Source: an uncultured Halocynthiibacter sp.
Lineage (GTDB): Bacteria > Pseudomonadota > Alphaproteobacteria > Rhodobacterales > Rhodobacteraceae
Reading direction: 5' to 3'
Assembly (NCBI GenBank): GCA_947503035.1
Contig: CANNCD010000004.1
Coordinates: 203,067 to 267,066 of the forward strand
Length of the DNA: 64,000 nucleotides
Part shown: one piece after another, positions 46,563 through 55,262 of the stretch
How positions within the stretch are numbered: position 1 is the first letter of the stretch
Layout of the letters: each line of letters begins with the position of its first letter
Made by a program: the position numbers and the translations under genes
Notes under the pieces: generated by a model
Databases searched by the model: none
What the model was told of the DNA's origin: nothing
Seen by the model: the letters and a program-made list of their open reading frames with translations, nothing else

Positions 46563-48509
46563 TTACGCGAGGTCAGGCGCCTTGGCGGATACGGCCAATT
46601 CGGCCACGATTTCGTCCAATGTTACAACATTGGTCTGTTTTTCACCCAAACGACGAACGGTCACGGTGCGGTCTTCGACCTCTTTCTTACCAATCGCCAA
46701 GATCACTGGAACCTTACCAAGGCTGTGTTCGCGGACCTTATAGTTGATCTTTTCGTTGCGGATATCGGCCTCGGCACGGATGCCTTTGGCGCGCAGCTCG
46801 GCGACCGCCTCGTGGACGTAATCATTGGCGTCGGACACGATGGACGCGACGACAACCTGACGCGGAGCCAGCCAGAATGGGAACTTACCGGCGTGTTCTT
46901 CGATGAGAATACCGATGAACCGTTCGAATGAACCCAGCGTCGCGCGGTGCAACATATATGGAGTGTGCTTGGCGCCATCTTCACCGATATAGGTCGCATC
47001 AAGACGTTCCGGAATGTTCGGATCAACCTGAAGCGTACCACATTGCCAATCACGGCCAATCGCGTCGGTCAGAACGAACTCCAACTTGGGACCATAGAAC
47101 GCACCTTCGCCAGGGTTCAGGGTATATTCGTGGCCGGCCGCCTTACAGGCGTTGGCAAGCGCCGTTTCAACAATGTCCCAGCTTTCGTCAGAACCAACAC
47201 GCTTTTCTGGACGGGTCGACAATTTGATGGTCCAGTTTTCAAAACCAAGGTCCTTATAAACCGACGCCAAGAAGTCGATGAAGATCTTGGTTTCAGATTC
47301 GATCTGGTCTTCGGTACAGAAGATGTGCCCATCGTCCTGCGTAAAGCCGCGCACGCGCATGATACCGTGCATCGCGCCGGAAGGCTCATAGCGGTTACAA
47401 GAGCCGAACTCGGCCATACGCAATGGAAGATCGCGGTACGATTTGATGCCTTGGTTGAAAATTTGCACGTGGCACGGACAGTTCATCGGCTTAAGCGCGT
47501 TGACGGCCTTTTCACGGGCATGTTCTTCGTCGACTTCAACGATGAACATGTTTTCCTGATATTTTTCCCAGTGGCCGGATTTTTCCCAAAGCTTGCGGTC
47601 AACGATCTGGGGTGTGTTCACCTCTTCATAGCCACCGCGGGTCTGACGACGACGCATATAGTCCTGAAGCTGGGTGTAGACCTTCCAACCGTTGTTGTGC
47701 CAGAACACCTGACCGGGTGCGTCCTCTTGCATGTGGAACAGGTCCATTTCGCGGCCCAGTTTGCGGTGGTCACGTTTGGCGGCTTCTTCCAACATGTGAA
47801 GGTGCTTTTTCAGACCGTCTTTGTTTTGGAACGCTACACCATAAATACGCTGCAACATCGCGCGGTCGCTATCGCCACGCCAGTATGCGCCAGCAACGGA
47901 CATCAATTTGAATGCGTCACCCGGGACTTGACCGGTGTGCTGAAGGTGTGGACCACGGCACATGTCCTGCCAATCGCCGTGCCAATACATGCGCAGTGGT
48001 TCGTCGCCAGGGATGCTGTCGATCAACTCAACCTTATAGGGTTCGTTGTTGTCTTTGTAATACTGAACGGCACGATCACGTTCCCAAATCTCGGTACGGA
48101 CGGCATCGCGCTTGTTGATGATCTCTTTCATCTTCTTTTCGATGACCTCAAGATCCTCGGTGCCAAAGGGCTCTTCGCGATCGAAATCGTAATACCAACC
48201 GTTTTTGATCACAGGGCCGATGGTGACCTTTACGTCGGGCCACAGCTCTTGCACGGCGCGGGCCATGATGTGCGCACAATCGTGACGGATCAGTTCAAGC
48301 GCCTGCTCTTCGTCCTTCATGTTGTGGATCGCGATGGTCGCGTCAACGTTGATCGGCCACTGCATATCCCAGTGTTGGCCGTTCACGGTCGCGGAGATGG
48401 CCTTTTTGGCCAAGAAATTGGAAATGCCTGCGGCGACTTCAATGGGGGTCACGCCCGCGTCATATTCGCGAATAGTGCCGTCAGGAAATGTAAGGGAGAC
48501 TTGGGCCAT
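46563..48509 (-). CDS. thrS: Threonyl-tRNA synthetase
   Basis: Class II synthetase of 648 aa. N-terminal TGS domain ([16 protein letters not shown]), the editing/SAD domain with the zinc-type [11 protein letters not shown] (about 95), catalytic core with motif 2 [19 protein letters not shown] (Cys and Arg included) and motif 3 [18 protein letters not shown], then the anticodon domain. The frame is open 40 codons upstream, but the ATG at 48509 with GAGGAA is the family start. An unusually long open frame on the opposite strand is an artefact of codon use. Confidence 0.96.
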   Translation of the reverse strand: MAQVSLTFPDGTIREYDAGVTPIEVAAGISNFLAKKAISATVNGQHWDMQWPINVDATIAIHNMKDEEQALELIRHDCAHIMARAVQELWPDVKVTIGPVIKNGWYYDFDREEPFGTEDLEVIEKKMKEIINKRDAVRTEIWERDRAVQYYKDNNEPYKVELIDSIPGDEPLRMYWHGDWQDMCRGPHLQHTGQVPGDAFKLMSVAGAYWRGDSDRAMLQRIYGVAFQNKDGLKKHLHMLEEAAKRDHRKLGREMDLFHMQEDAPGQVFWHNNGWKVYTQLQDYMRRRQTRGGYEEVNTPQIVDRKLWEKSGHWEKYQENMFIVEVDEEHAREKAVNALKPMNCPCHVQIFNQGIKSYRDLPLRMAEFGSCNRYEPSGAMHGIMRVRGFTQDDGHIFCTEDQIESETKIFIDFLASVYKDLGFENWTIKLSTRPEKRVGSDESWDIVETALANACKAAGHEYTLNPGEGAFYGPKLEFVLTDAIGRDWQCGTLQVDPNIPERLDATYIGEDGAKHTPYMLHRATLGSFERFIGILIEEHAGKFPFWLAPRQVVVASIVSDANDYVHEAVAELRAKGIRAEADIRNEKINYKVREHSLGKVPVILAIGKKEVEDRTVTVRRLGEKQTNVVTLDEIVAELAVSAKAPDLA

Positions 48510-48671
48510 CTTGGCGTTCCTCGTCATTTGGCGCCTACAAAACGCCCGGTTGCGGGTATATGGTTCGTCGCCGTTGTCGCGCGTGTGGGGATGACTGTCA
48601 ACAGGGTGACGCGGTGTTTTGGTTTGCACAATGCGGCCCGCGCGTTAAGTTCCGATAAACGAGGAGACACC

Positions 48672-49436
48672 ATGACAGCCCCAAGCATTCTGAAAACCGC
48701 ATCTGGCCGCGACATTGCCTATCACCTTACCGCGGGCGAGGGCCCTGGGGTGGTGTTCTGTGGGGGCTATAAATCCGACATGAATGGCACCAAGGCCGTG
48801 GCGCTTGAGGACTGGGCGCGACGCACAGGACGCGCGTTTCTGCGGTTCGATTATTCCGGACATGGCGCAAGTAGCGGCGCCTTTGTCGACGGAAGCATCG
48901 GTGAATGGGCCGAGGATGCGCGCGCCGCGATCACCGAACTGACCGACGGGCCGCAGATCATCGTGGGGTCAAGCATGGGCGGCTGGATTTCGTTGCTTAT
49001 TGCGCGCGACATGCCCGAAAAGGTGTGTGGTTTGGTCGGCATCGCCGCCGCGCCCGATTTCACCGAGGATTCATTCTGGGCCGGTTTCACCGATGCCCAA
49101 CGCCAAACCATCATGGCCGAGGGGCAGGTGGCCCTGCCATCGGATTACCCCGAACCCTATATCGTGACCAAGAAACTGATCGTCGACGGACGCGATCAAC
49201 TTGTCCTGCGTACCCCCCTTGATCTGCCGTTTCCCACGCGGTTCTTGCTGGGCACGGCTGACACATCGGTCAAGGTCTCGGTTGGCACCCGCCTGTTGGA
49301 ACATGTCTCGGGCGACGACATCCGTCTGACCCTTGTCAAAGGCGCGGATCACAGCTTTTCAACGCCCGATTGCCTGACACTGGTCGAGAAATCGATTGAG
49401 AAAATCCTACAGCGGATAGGCGGCGATCATGCGTAG
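48672..49436 (+). CDS. Alpha/beta hydrolase
   Basis: Cytoplasmic protein of 254 aa. VVFCGGYKSDMNGTKAVALEDWA and FDYSGHGASSGAF lead to the nucleophile elbow VGSSMGGWISLL (Ser about 100). The acid lies in LLGTADTSVKVSVG and the His in GADHSFSTPD. The pattern resembles palmitoyl-thioesterase ABHD10-like or BioH-like hydrolases; substrate unknown. GAGGAG lies before the ATG. It is first in a run of three genes with the next hydrolase and a VOC protein. Confidence 0.85.
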   Translation: MTAPSILKTASGRDIAYHLTAGEGPGVVFCGGYKSDMNGTKAVALEDWARRTGRAFLRFDYSGHGASSGAFVDGSIGEWAEDARAAITELTDGPQIIVGSSMGGWISLLIARDMPEKVCGLVGIAAAPDFTEDSFWAGFTDAQRQTIMAEGQVALPSDYPEPYIVTKKLIVDGRDQLVLRTPLDLPFPTRFLLGTADTSVKVSVGTRLLEHVSGDDIRLTLVKGADHSFSTPDCLTLVEKSIEKILQRIGGDHA

Positions 49437-50403
49437 TTTTGGCAAATGGTTGGGGCGGGTTTTATTCGTCCTTTTGGTAACCGCAGGTGCGCTTTGGGCC
49501 TTTGGTCCGCGCGAACCTGTTGACGTGACCCAGACATTTACCCCGACCGATGTCACCGACTGGGACGCCCATTTGGCGGGTCGCGAAGGGGTGTTTGATG
49601 ACATCACCGACGGCACCCAGAAACGGATCATCTGGGCCGGTGAAGCCAATACGAAAACCGCGATTTCGGTGGTCTATCTGCATGGGTTTTCCGCCACTTC
49701 CGAGGAAATTCGCCCCGTCCCCGATAACGTCGCGAATGCGCTGGGCGCGAACCTGTATTTCGCGCGCCTTGCGGGGCATGGGCGAGATGGGGAGGCGTTC
49801 GCGCAGGCGTCGGTCGCCGATTGGGTCTATGATTTCGACGAGGCCATGGAGATTGGCCGGTCCATTGGCGATGAGGTGTTGATTATCGCAACCTCAACCG
49901 GTGGCACCCTGACCGCATTGATGGCAAGCCACGGGCGGGTCGATGACGTTACGGGGATGGTGTTCGTATCGCCAAACTTTGCGCTGAACCACCCTGCGGC
50001 GGCGGTCCTGACGTGGCCAGCGGTGCGACACTGGGGCCCTGTTTTGATGGGCGCGGACCGTTCATTTGAGGCGGTAAACGACGACCATGACACATACTGG
50101 ACCAATGCCTATCCGTCGGTCGCGGCGCTTCCGATGGCGGCTTTGGTCAAGGAAATGCAAACACGCGAGTATTCCAATGTAACGGTACCAGCGCTGTTTA
50201 TTTTCACCGAAGGCGACAAGGTCGTAAGCCCAGCGGCCACCCATGACATCATGGAGCGTTGGGGCGGGGCGACATCGATCTATCAACCGGTTTTGACGGA
50301 CCAAGACGATCCCTATTCCCACGTGATCGCGGGCGACATCCTGAGCCCCAATCAAACGGCTGGGGCGGTCGATGCGATCCTTGCATGGCAGGAGCAGAAA
50401 TAA
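49429..50403 (+). CDS. Alpha/beta hydrolase with N-terminal membrane anchor
   Basis: Protein of 324 aa with an N-terminal hydrophobic helix (GRVLFVLLVTAGALWAFG) that is either a signal anchor or signal peptide. The hydrolase core follows: VVYLHGFSATSEEIRPV, the elbow ATSTGGTLTALM (Thr-Ser-Thr-Gly-Gly around the nucleophile, about 150), FTEGDKVVSP and a late His in DDPYSHVIAG. It overlaps the previous hydrolase by 8 bases. The two are not close copies. Substrate is unknown; carboxylesterase activity is a guess. Confidence 0.8.
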   Translation: MRSFGKWLGRVLFVLLVTAGALWAFGPREPVDVTQTFTPTDVTDWDAHLAGREGVFDDITDGTQKRIIWAGEANTKTAISVVYLHGFSATSEEIRPVPDNVANALGANLYFARLAGHGRDGEAFAQASVADWVYDFDEAMEIGRSIGDEVLIIATSTGGTLTALMASHGRVDDVTGMVFVSPNFALNHPAAAVLTWPAVRHWGPVLMGADRSFEAVNDDHDTYWTNAYPSVAALPMAALVKEMQTREYSNVTVPALFIFTEGDKVVSPAATHDIMERWGGATSIYQPVLTDQDDPYSHVIAGDILSPNQTAGAVDAILAWQEQK

Positions 50404-50831
50404 TGGAACAACGTGTTAGTCTGATCACCCTTGGGGTGCGCGATTTCGATGCGGCCGTGGCGTTTTACACCAATATGGGCTGGTCCCGCGTCGATAGCCC
50501 CGATGGCGTTGCCGCCTTTGATATGGTGGGGCAGACGCTTGGGCTTTATCCGATGGACATGTTGGCCAAGGAGTTGGGCAAACCGCTTGATGAAATCGGC
50601 GGGTTTTCGGGGATGGTTTTGTCACACAACGTGCGCGAAAAATCCGACGTGGCCGAGGTTCTATCGCGCGTTGTTGCGGCCGGTGGCACCGTCCTGCGCG
50701 AGGCGCAAGACGTGTTTTGGGGCGGGCATCACGGGCATTTCGCCGACCCAGATGGTCACATCTGGGAGGTGGCGCATAATCCGTTTAGCCCGCTGAACGA
50801 CGACGGGGCCTTCCGCTGGAACGGTTACTAG
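50403..50831 (+). CDS. VOC-family (glyoxalase/bleomycin-resistance fold) protein
   Basis: Protein of 142 aa of the YaeR/VOC type with two repeats (SLITLGVRDFDAAVAFYTNMGW; then FSGMVLSHNVREKSDVAEVL and FADPDGHIWEVAHNPF). Metal ligands of glyoxalase I are only partly kept, so it may bind or modify another ligand. Its ATG overlaps the previous stop (TAATG). The last four bases (CTAG) are shared with the stop of phaZ on the other strand. Confidence 0.82.
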   Translation: MEQRVSLITLGVRDFDAAVAFYTNMGWSRVDSPDGVAAFDMVGQTLGLYPMDMLAKELGKPLDEIGGFSGMVLSHNVREKSDVAEVLSRVVAAGGTVLREAQDVFWGGHHGHFADPDGHIWEVAHNPFSPLNDDGAFRWNGY

Positions 50832-52099
50832 GCCTTTTTCTTGGACTTGGGCGCGGGTTTTTTCGGCGCGCCCGAATTCGCATCGATGAATTCAAGAACC
50901 AACGGGCGAATGTTGTTCCGCCAGCTTTTGCCCGCGAAGATCCCATAGTGACCGGCGTCGGGTTCAAGATGCGCCGCCTTTTTATCATCGGGCAGACCCG
51001 TCAGTAGATCAAGCGCGGCGACACATTGGCCCGGCGCACTGATGTCGTCCTTGGCGCCTTCGACGGTTTTGACGGCGACGCTTGTGATTTTGCTGATATC
51101 GACGGGGGTGCCGTTGACGGTAAATTTATTCTCGGCAATCTCGCGGCCCTTAAAGATGCGATCCACCGTCGACAGATAAAATTCCGCCGTCATATCCATC
51201 ACGGCAAGGTATTCATCATAGAATTTGTTGTGACGGTCATGTTCGCCGGCTTCGCCCTTGGACACGCGCATGATCTGGTCTTGGAAGGCCTTGGCGTGGG
51301 TCTCCATATTCATCGAAATGAACGAAGACAGCTGTTGCAAGCCCGGGTAAACCTTGCGGCCGACACCGGCATATTTAAAGCCCACACGTTGAATAACCGT
51401 CTGTTCCAACTGGCCCATTGTGACGCGATTGCCAAAATCGGTCACGTCGGTTGCATTCGCGTCGGGGTCAATTGGACCACCGATAAGGGTAAGGGAACGT
51501 GGCTGGGCCTTTGGGTCCTCGGCGGCCAAGTACGCCGTCGCGGCAAGCGTAAGCGGCGCGGGCTGGCAGATCGCGATGACATGAAGATCAGAGCCAAGGT
51601 GCTTCATAAAATCGACAAGATACTGGGTATAATCTTCGATATCGAACTTGCCCTCGGACACAGGAATATCGCGCGCGTTATGCCAATCGGTGATGTATAC
51701 TTCGCAATCCGGAAGCAGGCTGACCACGGTCGAGCGCAGCAAAGTCGCATAGTGGCCGGACATCGGCGCAACCAACAAAACGCGGCGTTTCTTCGGGGCG
51801 CGGCCCTGTACGGCAAAGTGGATCAAATCGCCAAATGGCGCGGCCACTTCGATGTCGATATCAACCGGATGATCGCGGCCATCTTCGCCCACGACGTTTT
51901 CCAAATGCCAGTCTGGTTTGGCGACCATACGGGCGAAACTGCGTTCGGTCACTTCGCCCCATGCGGCCATCATATCCATCATTGGATTCGGTATCACGGA
52001 CATGCCAGGATATGAGGCAACGGCAAGCGCGCTTGCACCCATCCATTGGTTTGTGTTGCGAATTGCTTCCATCAAGTCGTATGTTGCCATTAAGCGCAT
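50828..52099 (-). CDS. phaZ: Intracellular polyhydroxyalkanoate depolymerase
   Basis: Enzyme of 423 aa that degrades PHA granules in the cell. VAPMSGHYATLLRSTV lies near 130 and the nucleophile Cys appears in VIAICQPAPLTLAATA (about 185), as in PhaZ1-type depolymerases where Cys replaces Ser. The late catalytic His is in DAGHYGIFAGKSWRNNI. GGGAG lies 6 bases before the ATG at 52099. It is divergent from phaC across 87 bases that hold a TGC-rich dyad. It makes storage polymer re-usable for growth. Confidence 0.92.
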   Translation of the reverse strand: MRLMATYDLMEAIRNTNQWMGASALAVASYPGMSVIPNPMMDMMAAWGEVTERSFARMVAKPDWHLENVVGEDGRDHPVDIDIEVAAPFGDLIHFAVQGRAPKKRRVLLVAPMSGHYATLLRSTVVSLLPDCEVYITDWHNARDIPVSEGKFDIEDYTQYLVDFMKHLGSDLHVIAICQPAPLTLAATAYLAAEDPKAQPRSLTLIGGPIDPDANATDVTDFGNRVTMGQLEQTVIQRVGFKYAGVGRKVYPGLQQLSSFISMNMETHAKAFQDQIMRVSKGEAGEHDRHNKFYDEYLAVMDMTAEFYLSTVDRIFKGREIAENKFTVNGTPVDISKITSVAVKTVEGAKDDISAPGQCVAALDLLTGLPDDKKAAHLEPDAGHYGIFAGKSWRNNIRPLVLEFIDANSGAPKKPAPKSKKKA

Positions 52100-52136
52100 T
52101 GTATTCTCCCACACGGACGCAATCGCCCAAACCCAT

Positions 52137-52157
52137 GTGCAGCAAGAAATGCTGCAC
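52137..52157. promoter_or_regulatory. TGC-rich dyad between phaZ and phaC
   Basis: GTGCAGCA (52137-52144) and TGCTGCAC (52150-52157) are perfect inverted repeats separated by 5 bases. They are close to the CTGC/GCAG type of PhaR site. It is placed so that one bound repressor could cover both promoters. Confidence 0.55.
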
Positions 52158-52186
52158 CTGCAAAATACTATGGTGAAGTTTAATAT

Positions 52187-53995
52187 ATGACAACTATAGA
52201 ACCGAAAAATGATCTAAATATTGATCTATTTAACGAGAATATTGCCAAAATTGAGCGTCTCTCGGCGCGTCTTGTTTCTGCTCTTGCGCAGAAAAAACCA
52301 GTTATGCCCAGCCTTGAGGGTCCGAGTCAGGAGCTTTTTGTCAAAGCGACGACATCATATATGTCGGAAATGATGAACAATCCGGCTCGTATTCTAGAGC
52401 ACCAAGTGGCCTTTTGGGGTAAATCCCTGACGCATTATGTCGAGGCCCAACAGAAACTGGCCAAGGGTGAGCTTGTCCCACCAGAGGACAACACCCCCAA
52501 AGATCGGCGTTTTGATAACCCGCTTTGGGAAACGCATCCGTACTTTAACTATGTCAAACAACAGTACCTCATGACCTCTGAGGCGGTGATGACCGCGGTG
52601 GATGACATGGAGGGGCTGTCGGATGAGGATCGTAAGCGGGTCGACTATTTCTCAAAGCAGATTGTCGACATGCTGGCCCCGACCAACTTCTTTGCGACGA
52701 ACCCGGACGCCTTGTCCAAGGCCGTTGAAACCGAGGGGCAGTCCCTGGTGGATGGGTTGGAAAATCTGGTTCGCGACATCGAAACAAACGACGGCGATCT
52801 TTTGGTGTCTCTGTCTGATCGCGATGCATTTGAGGTGGGCGAGAACCTTGCCACGACCGAAGGCGCCGTCGTCTATCGCAATCGCATGTTTGAATTGATC
52901 CAATATGCGCCGACCACCCCCGACGTTGATAAAACGCCCATCGTGTTGTTCCCGCCGTGGATCAACAAGTTCTATGTGCTCGATCTAAACCCAAAGAAAA
53001 GCCTTGTGAAATGGATCGTTGATCAAGGGTACACACTGTTCGTCGTTTCATGGATTGATCCCGACGAAAGCTACGCGGAAACGACGCTGGACGACTATAT
53101 CGAAGAGGGGTATCTGACCGCGATCAATGAGGTAAAAAAGGTAACAGGCGAAGATCAGGTCAACGCGGCTGGCTATTGTATTGCAGGCACGACACTTGCC
53201 TTGACCTTGGCGCTGCTTGAAAAACGTGGCGATACAAGCGTGAAGTCAGCGACCTTTTTCACCACCTTGACCGATTTTTCCGATCGTGGCGAGGTGGGTG
53301 TTTTTCTGGACGATGACTTTGTCGATGGGATCGAGGCACAGATCCGGACCGATGGGATTATGCGGTCGTACTTTATGTCGCGCACTTTTTCGTATCTGCG
53401 GGCGAATGACTTGGTCTATCGGCCTGCGATCCGCAATTACATGATGGGCGAGGCGCCTCCTGCGTTCGATCTGCTGTATTGGAATGGGGATGCGACGAAC
53501 CTTCCGGGGAAAATGGCGGTGCAGTACCTGCGCGGCCTGTGTCAGGACAACCAGTTCGCCGATGGGCGGTTCAATATACTCGGAGAAACGTTGTCTCTTG
53601 CGGATATCCAAGTGCCGATCTGCGCCATTGCCTGCGAGGTGGATCACATCGCTGCGTGGAAATCGTCCTTTGCGGGGATCAAGAAATTCGGTTCCAAGGA
53701 TAGGACATTTGTCCTGTCTGAATCCGGTCACATCGCGGGCATCGTGAACCCTGTGGGGCGTGACAAATACGGTCACTATCTCAACTCTGATCTGAGCCTA
53801 GATGCCGAGGAATGGCAGGCAGGCGCAGATTTCACCAAAGGATCGTGGTGGCCGCATTGGGGGGCGTGGCTTGCTGCGGCATCCGATGGGAAAACCGCGC
53901 CGCGACAGCTGGGTGATTCTACGCATCCGGTGCTTTGCCCCGCTCCTGGAACCTATGTAAAGGGTGGTAAGTTCGCGGATAACCCTCTGAAATAA
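52187..53995 (+). CDS. phaC: Class I polyhydroxyalkanoate synthase
   Basis: Polymerase of 602 aa that links (R)-3-hydroxyacyl-CoA units into PHA on the granule. The lipase-like box with catalytic Cys is AAGYCIAGTTLAL (about 325). The catalytic Asp lies near CEVDHIAAWKSS and the His in LSESGHIAGIVNP. The N-terminal domain with the conserved NPLWETHPYFNYVKQQYL (about 105) is typical. The start is ATG at 52187 in an AT-rich region with a weak ribosome site. The length fits class I, which needs no PhaE/PhaR subunit. Confidence 0.95.
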   Translation: MTTIEPKNDLNIDLFNENIAKIERLSARLVSALAQKKPVMPSLEGPSQELFVKATTSYMSEMMNNPARILEHQVAFWGKSLTHYVEAQQKLAKGELVPPEDNTPKDRRFDNPLWETHPYFNYVKQQYLMTSEAVMTAVDDMEGLSDEDRKRVDYFSKQIVDMLAPTNFFATNPDALSKAVETEGQSLVDGLENLVRDIETNDGDLLVSLSDRDAFEVGENLATTEGAVVYRNRMFELIQYAPTTPDVDKTPIVLFPPWINKFYVLDLNPKKSLVKWIVDQGYTLFVVSWIDPDESYAETTLDDYIEEGYLTAINEVKKVTGEDQVNAAGYCIAGTTLALTLALLEKRGDTSVKSATFFTTLTDFSDRGEVGVFLDDDFVDGIEAQIRTDGIMRSYFMSRTFSYLRANDLVYRPAIRNYMMGEAPPAFDLLYWNGDATNLPGKMAVQYLRGLCQDNQFADGRFNILGETLSLADIQVPICAIACEVDHIAAWKSSFAGIKKFGSKDRTFVLSESGHIAGIVNPVGRDKYGHYLNSDLSLDAEEWQAGADFTKGSWWPHWGAWLAAASDGKTAPRQLGDSTHPVLCPAPGTYVKGGKFADNPLK

Positions 53996-54001
53996 TGCAG
54001 A

Positions 54002-54043
54002 TGTCAATATTTTATCGCTGCATTGCAGCATAAAATATTGACA
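54002..54043. promoter_or_regulatory. 42-bp palindrome with nested PhaR-type site
   Basis: Outer arms TGTCAATATTTTAT (54002-54015) and ATAAAATATTGACA (54030-54043) are perfect complements. Inside lies GCTGC-ATT-GCAGC (54017-54029), containing CTGC-N3-GCAG at 54018-54028. One unpaired C (54016) breaks full symmetry. It lies 6 bases after the phaC stop. As RNA it could end or protect the phaC transcript; as DNA it is a PhaR-type operator. Confidence 0.75.
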
Positions 54044-54066
54044 TGCTGCGGCGCAGAAATTATTGT
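54038..54066 (+). promoter_or_regulatory. phaP promoter with operator in its spacer
   Basis: TTGACA (54038-54043) and TATTGT (54061-54066) are separated by exactly 17 bases, a near-consensus sigma70 promoter. Its -35 hexamer is the end of the palindrome's right arm. Confidence 0.72.
54046..54056. promoter_or_regulatory. Second PhaR-type operator at phaP
   Basis: CTGC-GGC-GCAG at 54046-54056 is a perfect CTGC-N3-GCAG site, centred in the spacer of the phaP promoter, where bound PhaR would exclude RNA polymerase. It is 23-28 bases from the first site, close to two and a half helical turns. Confidence 0.75.
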
Positions 54067-54137
54067 TCTCATACAGACATTAATTTGGGCCGCTCTCCTC
54101 ACGTTCTACATTCAGGCCCCAAGCCGGAGTATTGAAA

Positions 54138-54578
54138 ATGACTAAGACCGAAGATTTCACAAAAATCATGCAAGACATCACAGGTGCATTCCCAGTGGAC
54201 ACAAAAGCCGTAGAAGAAGCGTTCAAAAACTCTGCTGTTCTAGGCGAGAAAATGTCCAAGGTTGCATTGGATGCAGCTGGAAAATCTGCTGAGATTTCAT
54301 CTGGTTGGACCAAAGCAACTCTTACCAAAGTGGGCGAAATGTCCTCTGCGAAAACAGAGCCAGCTGACTATTCCAAAGCGATGACTGACTTTGCATCTGC
54401 AACTGCAGAGATGGCTGCTGAAAACATGGCTGCCTTCGCAGAAGTTGCGAAAAAGGTTCAAATGGAAACAGTTGAGCTGATGCTTGCTGCGGGCAAAGAC
54501 CTTCAGGAAGAAGCGACAACAGCGGTTAAAGAAGCCACTGCAACTGCGACCAAAGCAGCGAAAGCCGCAACGAAGTAA
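54138..54578 (+). CDS. phaP: Phasin (PHA granule-associated protein)
   Basis: Amphipathic, mostly helical protein of 146 aa, rich in Ala, Lys, Thr and Glu, covering PHA granules. It matches the phasin_2 pattern: DITGAFPVDTKAVEEAFKNSAVLGEK near the start and a C-terminal Ala/Thr/Lys helix (EATATATKAAKAATK). Codon use favours T- and A-ending codons unlike most neighbours, fitting a very highly expressed gene. GGAG lies 9 bases before ATG 54138. It is controlled by two PhaR-type operators and followed by a terminator. Confidence 0.93.
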   Translation: MTKTEDFTKIMQDITGAFPVDTKAVEEAFKNSAVLGEKMSKVALDAAGKSAEISSGWTKATLTKVGEMSSAKTEPADYSKAMTDFASATAEMAAENMAAFAEVAKKVQMETVELMLAAGKDLQEEATTAVKEATATATKAAKAATK

Positions 54579-54611
54579 TTCGATTTCACGTCAATTCGAC
54601 GATCTAATCAT

Positions 54612-54640
54612 GGGGCGTGCCAGATGGCGCGCCCTTTTTC
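54612..54640 (+). terminator. phaP terminator
   Basis: GGGCGTGCC (54613-54621) pairs with GGCGCGCCC (54626-54634) with one wobble pair, a 4-base loop and TTTTT after it. It lies 34 bases after the phaP stop, just before phaR. Confidence 0.85.
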
Positions 54641-54674
54641 GGTTTGCATTTTCTGCGTTCTCGCCTAGGCTTAT

Positions 54675-54686
54675 TGCATCGCAGCA
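54675..54686. promoter_or_regulatory. PhaR-type site before phaR (autoregulation)
   Basis: TGCATCGCAGCA occurs 14 bases before the phaR start. It differs in one base from TGCATTGCAGCA in the phaP palindrome. Placement near the ribosome site fits repression of its own gene. Confidence 0.6.
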
Positions 54687-54700
54687 AAAAGGAAAATGCA

Positions 54701-55243
54701 GTGGCTGACGCGAAAACACCTCTATTGATCAAACGGTACGCAAGTCGGCGGTTGTACAACACCGAAACAAGCGACTATGTGACGCTTGATACCATCGCCG
54801 GATTTATCCGCGAAGGGCGCGATGTTCAGATCATCGATTTGAAAAGCGGCGATGACCTGACCCGCCAATATCTTCTTCAGATTATTGCAGAACATGAAAG
54901 CCGCGGCGAAAGCGTTCTGCCCTTGGGCGTCCTGAACGATCTCGTTCGAAGCTACACCACACAGGCCCAAAGCGTTGTGCCGGATTTCCTTGCCATGTCA
55001 TTCGATATGCTGCGCGAGGGACAGGGTAAGGTCATGGAAAACCTGACACAATCGCCCATGGCCGCGATGCCAGGATTTGAGGCGATGCAAGCGCAGCAAG
55101 AAGCGTTCATCAAGGCAATGACGGGCGGTTGGAAAATGCCGTCGGCCACAACCAGCGCCCCAAAAGAAGACGAAAGTGATTTGGACGGGATCAAGGCGCA
55201 GCTTGCCGAATTGCAGGAAAAACTGTCAAAGATGGCAAAATAG
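54701..55243 (+). CDS. phaR: PHA synthesis repressor PhaR
   Basis: Repressor of 180 aa. The N-terminal PHB_acc_N DNA-binding region reads LIKRYASRRLYNTETSDYVTLD (key part RRLYNT.TS.YVTL), followed by PHB_acc repeats and a C-terminal helical tail (DGIKAQLAELQEKLSKMAK). It starts with GTG at 54701, preceded by AAGGA. PhaR binds operators near phaP and itself and is released when it adsorbs to growing PHA granules. The three matched sites in this locus support this assignment. Confidence 0.94.
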   Translation: MADAKTPLLIKRYASRRLYNTETSDYVTLDTIAGFIREGRDVQIIDLKSGDDLTRQYLLQIIAEHESRGESVLPLGVLNDLVRSYTTQAQSVVPDFLAMSFDMLREGQGKVMENLTQSPMAAMPGFEAMQAQQEAFIKAMTGGWKMPSATTSAPKEDESDLDGIKAQLAELQEKLSKMAK

Positions 55244-55262
55244 TCAAGTCTGAGGTCTGACC

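Noticed and set aside
46947..48671. Very long open frame on the plus strand opposite thrS, in frame with the downstream hydrolase
   Set aside because: It is the exact antisense of a full-length ThrS with all motifs; the hydrolase has its own ribosome site and ATG at 48672. Codon bias of high-GC genes leaves such frames open.
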